From: Gammaproteobacteria bacterium
Lineage (GTDB): Bacteria > Pseudomonadota > Gammaproteobacteria > GRL18
Direction: 5' to 3'
DNA: 11,692 nucleotides
Assembly: GCA_030632625.1 (NCBI GenBank)
Contig: DAOVUK010000046.1
Span: 1 to 11,692 of the forward strand
Position 1 is the first letter of the stretch; every line of letters begins with the position of its first letter. The notes under the pieces are model-generated. The model made no database searches, was not told the origin of the DNA, and was given only the letters and a program-made list of their open reading frames with translations. Below are positions 9,199 through 11,692 of the stretch, piece after piece. The position numbers were made by a program, and so were the translations under genes.

Positions 9199-9203
9199 AG
9201 GAG
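9199..9203 (+). promoter_or_regulatory. strong Shine-Dalgarno site of dprA
   Basis: AGGAG placed 6 bases before ATG 9210; it fixes the dprA start. No promoter can fit between the preceding hairpin and this site. Confidence 0.85.
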
Positions 9204-9209
9204 TCAATC

Positions 9210-10358
9210 ATGGATGATTTGTCTTACTGGCTGGCCTTACACAAAGCATCGGGCATTGGCCCTGCTACCTTTAGCCAGTTGTTCAAACATTACTCCAGTC
9301 CCCGCCTGTTATTTGACTCACCCGAAACACTCACACAACTTGATTTATCCCCTGTGCAGAGGAATGCCGTACAAAAAGCCATACAGGAACCCGACTGGAA
9401 AGCAGTAGAGCAGGAACTGCTCTGGGCTGAAGCTGCTGAAAACCATATTCTGCTGCTGACACAAACTGACTATCCTGAATTACTGAAACAAATCCATTCA
9501 CCACCGCCGCTGCTGTTTATTAAAGGTCAGGTCAGCGTGCTCAATGAAATTCAACTCGCCATGGTCGGCAGTCGAAACCCCAGTATCGATGGCCATGAAA
9601 CTGCCTGGCAGTTTGCCCATCATCTGGCTCAGCAGGGGATGGTCATCACCAGCGGCATGGCTTTGGGCATTGATGCCCAAAGCCATTACGGTGCTCTTAA
9701 GGCTAACGGTAAAAGCATTGCCGTTGCCGGTACAGGGCTGGACAGAATTTATCCGGCACGTCACAAAGAACTGGCCTGGCAGTTAATAGAACAGGGTGCC
9801 ATTGTTTCTGAGTATCCTCTGGGTATCGGGCCGATGAAAGGTAATTTCCCACAGCGTAACCGCATAATCAGCGGTTTGAGTGTCGGCACCCTGGTGGTTG
9901 AAGCAGCGTTGAAAAGCGGCTCACTGATCACCGCCTATTCTGCCTTAGAACAAGCCAGAGAAGTCTTTGCTATTCCAGGCTCAATCCATAATCCACTTTC
10001 CCGTGGCTGTCATCAGTTGATTAAATCCGGAGCAAAACTGGTTGAAACAGCTGAAGATATACTGGAAGAGCTTGCCAGCCTGATGCTCGCCTCGCGAATA
10101 TCCCCGTCAGCTGATTCAGGCAGCAGCTCACAAACAATAGATAGTCAATTAACCCAGACCAGGGACAGCAATCCTCTATTGCCTAAAATCCAGCAAAAAA
10201 TCTTAAAAAATCTTGCTTATAACCCTATATCTGTCGATGCTCTCACTATCCGTTCAGGCCTGAGTGTCGCAGAAATCAATGCTAATCTGGTTTTACTTGA
10301 GGTGGATGATTATATTCAGTCTCATCCCGGAGGCATGATCTCACTCAAATCTAACTGA
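9210..10358 (+). CDS. dprA: DNA-processing protein DprA (Smf)
   Basis: A cytoplasmic single-strand DNA-binding protein that protects incoming transforming DNA and loads RecA on it. The N-terminal SAM/helix-hairpin-like part (about 5-70, HKASGIGPATFSQLF) leads into the Rossmann-fold core (about 95-295). The core shows MVGSRNPS (118-125), SGMALGIDAQSHYGAL (148-163), the nucleotide-fold segment AVAGTGLDRIYPARH (171-185) and GNFPQRNRIISGLS (211-224), followed by EAALKSGSLITA. A polar Ser/Thr-rich linker (about 296-322) joins a C-terminal winged-helix-like DML1 domain (about 323-380). The 382-residue, three-domain form is normal for Gammaproteobacteria and looks intact. It follows the LysM gene across a terminator hairpin and precedes smg by 102 bases without an obvious terminator, so dprA-smg-tsaC may form one transcript. 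Its presence does not by itself prove competence, because dprA is widely conserved. Confidence 0.97.
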   Translation: MDDLSYWLALHKASGIGPATFSQLFKHYSSPRLLFDSPETLTQLDLSPVQRNAVQKAIQEPDWKAVEQELLWAEAAENHILLLTQTDYPELLKQIHSPPPLLFIKGQVSVLNEIQLAMVGSRNPSIDGHETAWQFAHHLAQQGMVITSGMALGIDAQSHYGALKANGKSIAVAGTGLDRIYPARHKELAWQLIEQGAIVSEYPLGIGPMKGNFPQRNRIISGLSVGTLVVEAALKSGSLITAYSALEQAREVFAIPGSIHNPLSRGCHQLIKSGAKLVETAEDILEELASLMLASRISPSADSGSSSQTIDSQLTQTRDSNPLLPKIQQKILKNLAYNPISVDALTIRSGLSVAEINANLVLLEVDDYIQSHPGGMISLKSN

Positions 10359-10403
10359 CCTTTTCTGCAGTCCTTCTCTCTTCCTTCTCTATTAGTAATG
10401 AAT

Positions 10404-10409
10404 TATAAT
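10404..10409 (+). promoter_or_regulatory. possible -10 box upstream of smg
   Basis: A perfect TATAAT in the 102-base dprA-smg gap. The position about 17 bases upstream (TTCCTT) matches the -35 consensus poorly, so this is a weak call that would give smg-tsaC their own promoter. Confidence 0.25.
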
Positions 10410-10460
10410 GAAGACTTATTGTAACTACTTATTTTATTTATAAAAAGTGATATTGTTTAT

Positions 10461-10937
10461 ATGAAGACAGAAGTACTTGATATCCTTATGTACCTTTTTG
10501 AGACCTATCTGGATGATGACCAGTCCGATATTCCCAGTGAGGATAGTATTCGCAATGAACTATCTAAAATTGGATTCCATGATGCCAAGGTAAGCAAGGC
10601 ATTTGACTGGCTGGACGAACTGGCCATATTAAAAGATGATTTTACTTACGATGAAGCACTGGAGAGTAGTAGTTTCCGTCTTTTTAGTCCACTGGAAATT
10701 GAAAAATTTGATAGAGAAGCGCGTGGTGTCTTACTGGATTTGGTTGAATTAAGCGTGATAACTCCGAGTCAACGCGAACTGATTATTGATAAAGCACTGG
10801 CTCTGGATATTGCCCATATTAATCAGGAACAGATGAAATGGGTCATTTTAATGGTGCTGTTCAATCTCCCTGATTCTGCCGGGCCATTTACCTGGATCCA
10901 GGATCTGCTATATGAAGAAACACCCACTGTTCATTAA
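10461..10937 (+). CDS. smg: Smg family protein (DUF494)
   Basis: A 158-residue acidic protein, the same size as E. coli Smg (about 157), with the family N-terminus MKTEVLDILMYLFETYLDDD and the helix-rich pattern throughout. The segment RGVLLDLVELSVITPSQRELIIDKAL (about 88-113) and the later QMKWVILMVLFN (about 127-138) match the conserved core as I remember it. There is no signal peptide or membrane segment, so it is cytoplasmic. Its biochemical function is unknown. It is typically encoded between dprA and a topoisomerase-like or tsaC gene, which is the arrangement here. No clear Shine-Dalgarno sequence precedes ATG 10461, but the next in-frame Met (residue 10) would remove conserved sequence, so this start is preferred. 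tsaC follows after 40 bases. Confidence 0.93.
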   Translation: MKTEVLDILMYLFETYLDDDQSDIPSEDSIRNELSKIGFHDAKVSKAFDWLDELAILKDDFTYDEALESSSFRLFSPLEIEKFDREARGVLLDLVELSVITPSQRELIIDKALALDIAHINQEQMKWVILMVLFNLPDSAGPFTWIQDLLYEETPTVH

Positions 10938-10977
10938 CTTCTACCTTTCACTCACTTTTCACTAGCCGAAAGTACCA

Positions 10978-11556
10978 ATGCTGCAAAGGTCAACCTGGAA
11001 CATACCCCCCTGGCAAATTCGTCATGCGGTTCACATTCTTAAACAAGGCGGTCTGATTGCCTACCCGACTGAAGCCGTCTTTGGTCTGGGTTGTCTGGCG
11101 AATAATACTGAGGCCATTCAAAGACTCTTACAATTAAAACAACGCCCAAAAGAAAAAGGGCTCATCCTGCTTGCCTCTGATCTGTCCCAGTTAGAGCCCT
11201 ATTTCAGCCCGCTTAAGGCGGATATATTAGAAAAAATCAAGTCCAGCTGGCCAGGTCCCACCACCTGGATCCTGCCCGCACCAGCAGCAACATCAGCGCT
11301 CATTAAAGGAAAATTCAACAGCGTTGCCGTGCGTATCAGTGCTCATCCCATTGTTCATGAATTATGCCGTCAATGCCAGACACCCATAATTTCCACCAGT
11401 GCAAATATCACCGGCAAAAATATGTCTTATAGTGCTTTTGATGTTCGGCTGCAGTTTAACAATAAGCTGGATTATATTTTGCATGGACCGCTGGGTGATA
11501 ATGACAAACCAACGATTATAAAAGATGCCATCACTGATCAGCTTGTTCGGATTTGA
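10978..11556 (+). CDS. tsaC: threonylcarbamoyl-AMP synthase TsaC, stop codon shared with a transposon end
   Basis: Makes threonylcarbamoyl-adenylate from threonine, bicarbonate and ATP, the first step of tRNA t6A37 synthesis. The 192-residue length and lack of a C-terminal Sua5 domain identify the short TsaC form. Motifs are AYPTEAVFGLGC (28-39), the substrate-binding KQRPKEKGLILLA (54-66), SWPGPTTWILPAPA (90-103), SVAVRISAHP (115-124) and STSANITGKN (139-148). The C-terminus reads IIKDAITDQLVRI, aligning with the end of E. coli TsaC (IRDALTGELFRQG) except that the last one or two residues are missing or changed. The TGA stop (11554-11556) lies inside the predicted terminal TTGA of the adjacent element, so the insertion probably replaced the native end. 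The active-site region is untouched and the enzyme should work. No strong ribosome binding site is visible. Confidence 0.95.
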   Translation: MLQRSTWNIPPWQIRHAVHILKQGGLIAYPTEAVFGLGCLANNTEAIQRLLQLKQRPKEKGLILLASDLSQLEPYFSPLKADILEKIKSSWPGPTTWILPAPAATSALIKGKFNSVAVRISAHPIVHELCRQCQTPIISTSANITGKNMSYSAFDVRLQFNNKLDYILHGPLGDNDKPTIIKDAITDQLVRI

Positions 11557-11665
11557 CATCCTCCCCCACCTCAGTCTTACAGACTGCCGCTAAAGCGGAA
11601 AGGAAGGGGATTCCTGACAGTTAAAAACTATACAGGTATCAGTTTATCGCTAAACTGATCGGTTC
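11553..11665 (-). ncRNA. omega-RNA (TnpB guide RNA) 3' scaffold
   Basis: On the minus strand: a perfect 9-bp stem with a GCGA (GNRA-type) tetraloop (plus coordinates 11638-11659), then an outer CCCC/GGGG stem enclosing CCGC-TTTA-GCGG (11587-11598) and CAGTCT-GTA-AGACTG (11572-11586). The scaffold ends near 11553. In TnpB systems the transcript continues past the element end and the flanking bases act as the guide; here that would be the reverse complement of the end of tsaC (about 11533-11552). The 5' limit of the RNA is unknown and it probably overlaps tnpB. Confidence 0.65.
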
Positions 11666-11692
11666 CTACTTCACAGAGTTTGGTAACCCAAT
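11666..11692 (-). CDS. tnpB: TnpB C-terminal tail (partial)
   Basis: Eight codons, IGLPNSVK, then TAG at 11668-11666. In TnpB proteins a tail such as SVKQEP is common before the scaffold. Here the next codons read EP after the TAG, so the stop may have arisen from CAG (Gln); readthrough would add only eight residues before TGA at 11641-11639. The frame is inferred from this match and from position relative to the scaffold, since the body of the gene is outside the window. Confidence 0.5.
   Translation of the reverse strand: MGLPNSVK

Larger units (their letters stand above)
11553..11692 (-). mobile_element. right end of an IS200/IS605-type tnpB element (partial)
   Basis: Read on the minus strand, the last 140 bases have the layout of an IS200/IS605 right end: the end of a tnpB-like frame, a hairpin, the typical segment beginning GGAATCCCC with two internal hairpins, then GGGGGAGGATGTCAA. 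The final TCAA equals the right cleavage site described for IS608-type elements, which places the boundary at 11553. Copies of this sort often have tnpB only, mobilised by a TnpA elsewhere. The rest of the element lies beyond the window, so a short non-autonomous derivative cannot be excluded. Confidence 0.75.

Noticed and set aside
11362..11559. Minus-strand frame at the end of tsaC considered as part of the transposon
   Set aside because: It crosses the element boundary and lies antisense to conserved tsaC sequence; no transposase motif.
11572..11611. Hairpins after tsaC considered as its native transcription terminator
   Set aside because: No T-run follows on the plus strand, and the fold and sequence fit an IS200/IS605 right end read on the minus strand.

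Overview
The window reads as a gammaproteobacterial chromosome segment with a moderately AT-rich base composition. The evidence is gene order: def-fmt-rsmB transcribed away from a LysM-protein/dprA/smg/tsaC cluster, with rsmB followed by a DUF4390 gene and an NtrY/NtrX-type two-component pair. This arrangement is familiar from Pseudomonas and related Gammaproteobacteria. I cannot name a genus from the sequence alone. I see no rRNA, tRNA or CRISPR array.

Left block, minus strand, positions 7430 down to 1: def (peptide deformylase), fmt (Met-tRNA formyltransferase), rsmB (16S rRNA m5C967 methyltransferase), a membrane-anchored DUF4390 protein, ntrY (sensor kinase) and ntrX (response regulator, cut by the window edge). 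rsmB/DUF4390 and DUF4390/ntrY each overlap by 4 bases (ATGA), so these genes are very probably co-transcribed and translationally coupled. The block joins translation initiation chemistry and ribosome modification to an envelope-sensing two-component system. The NtrX AAA+ domain is unusual: it lacks the GAFTGA loop, both arginine-finger positions and the sensor II arginine.

Middle, 7431-7969: a 539-base, very AT-rich divergent intergenic region without a credible gene. It holds nested inverted repeats, and a roughly 66-base imperfect palindrome runs almost into the ribosome binding site of the next gene.

Right block, plus strand, 7970-11556: a secreted LysM protein of the TsaP type (linked to the type IV pilus secretin in other bacteria), dprA (DNA processing for natural transformation), smg (DUF494) and tsaC (tRNA t6A synthesis). 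A strong hairpin with a T-run lies directly in front of the dprA Shine-Dalgarno sequence.

Right edge, 11553-11692: the right end of an IS200/IS605-type tnpB element in minus orientation, with the structured omega-RNA 3' part. Its predicted end (TCAA on the minus strand) falls exactly on the tsaC stop codon, so the transposon appears to supply the stop, and the predicted guide would match the end of tsaC. Several short tandem duplications (6, 7, 15 and 15 bp) are scattered through the window, suggesting recent replication slippage.
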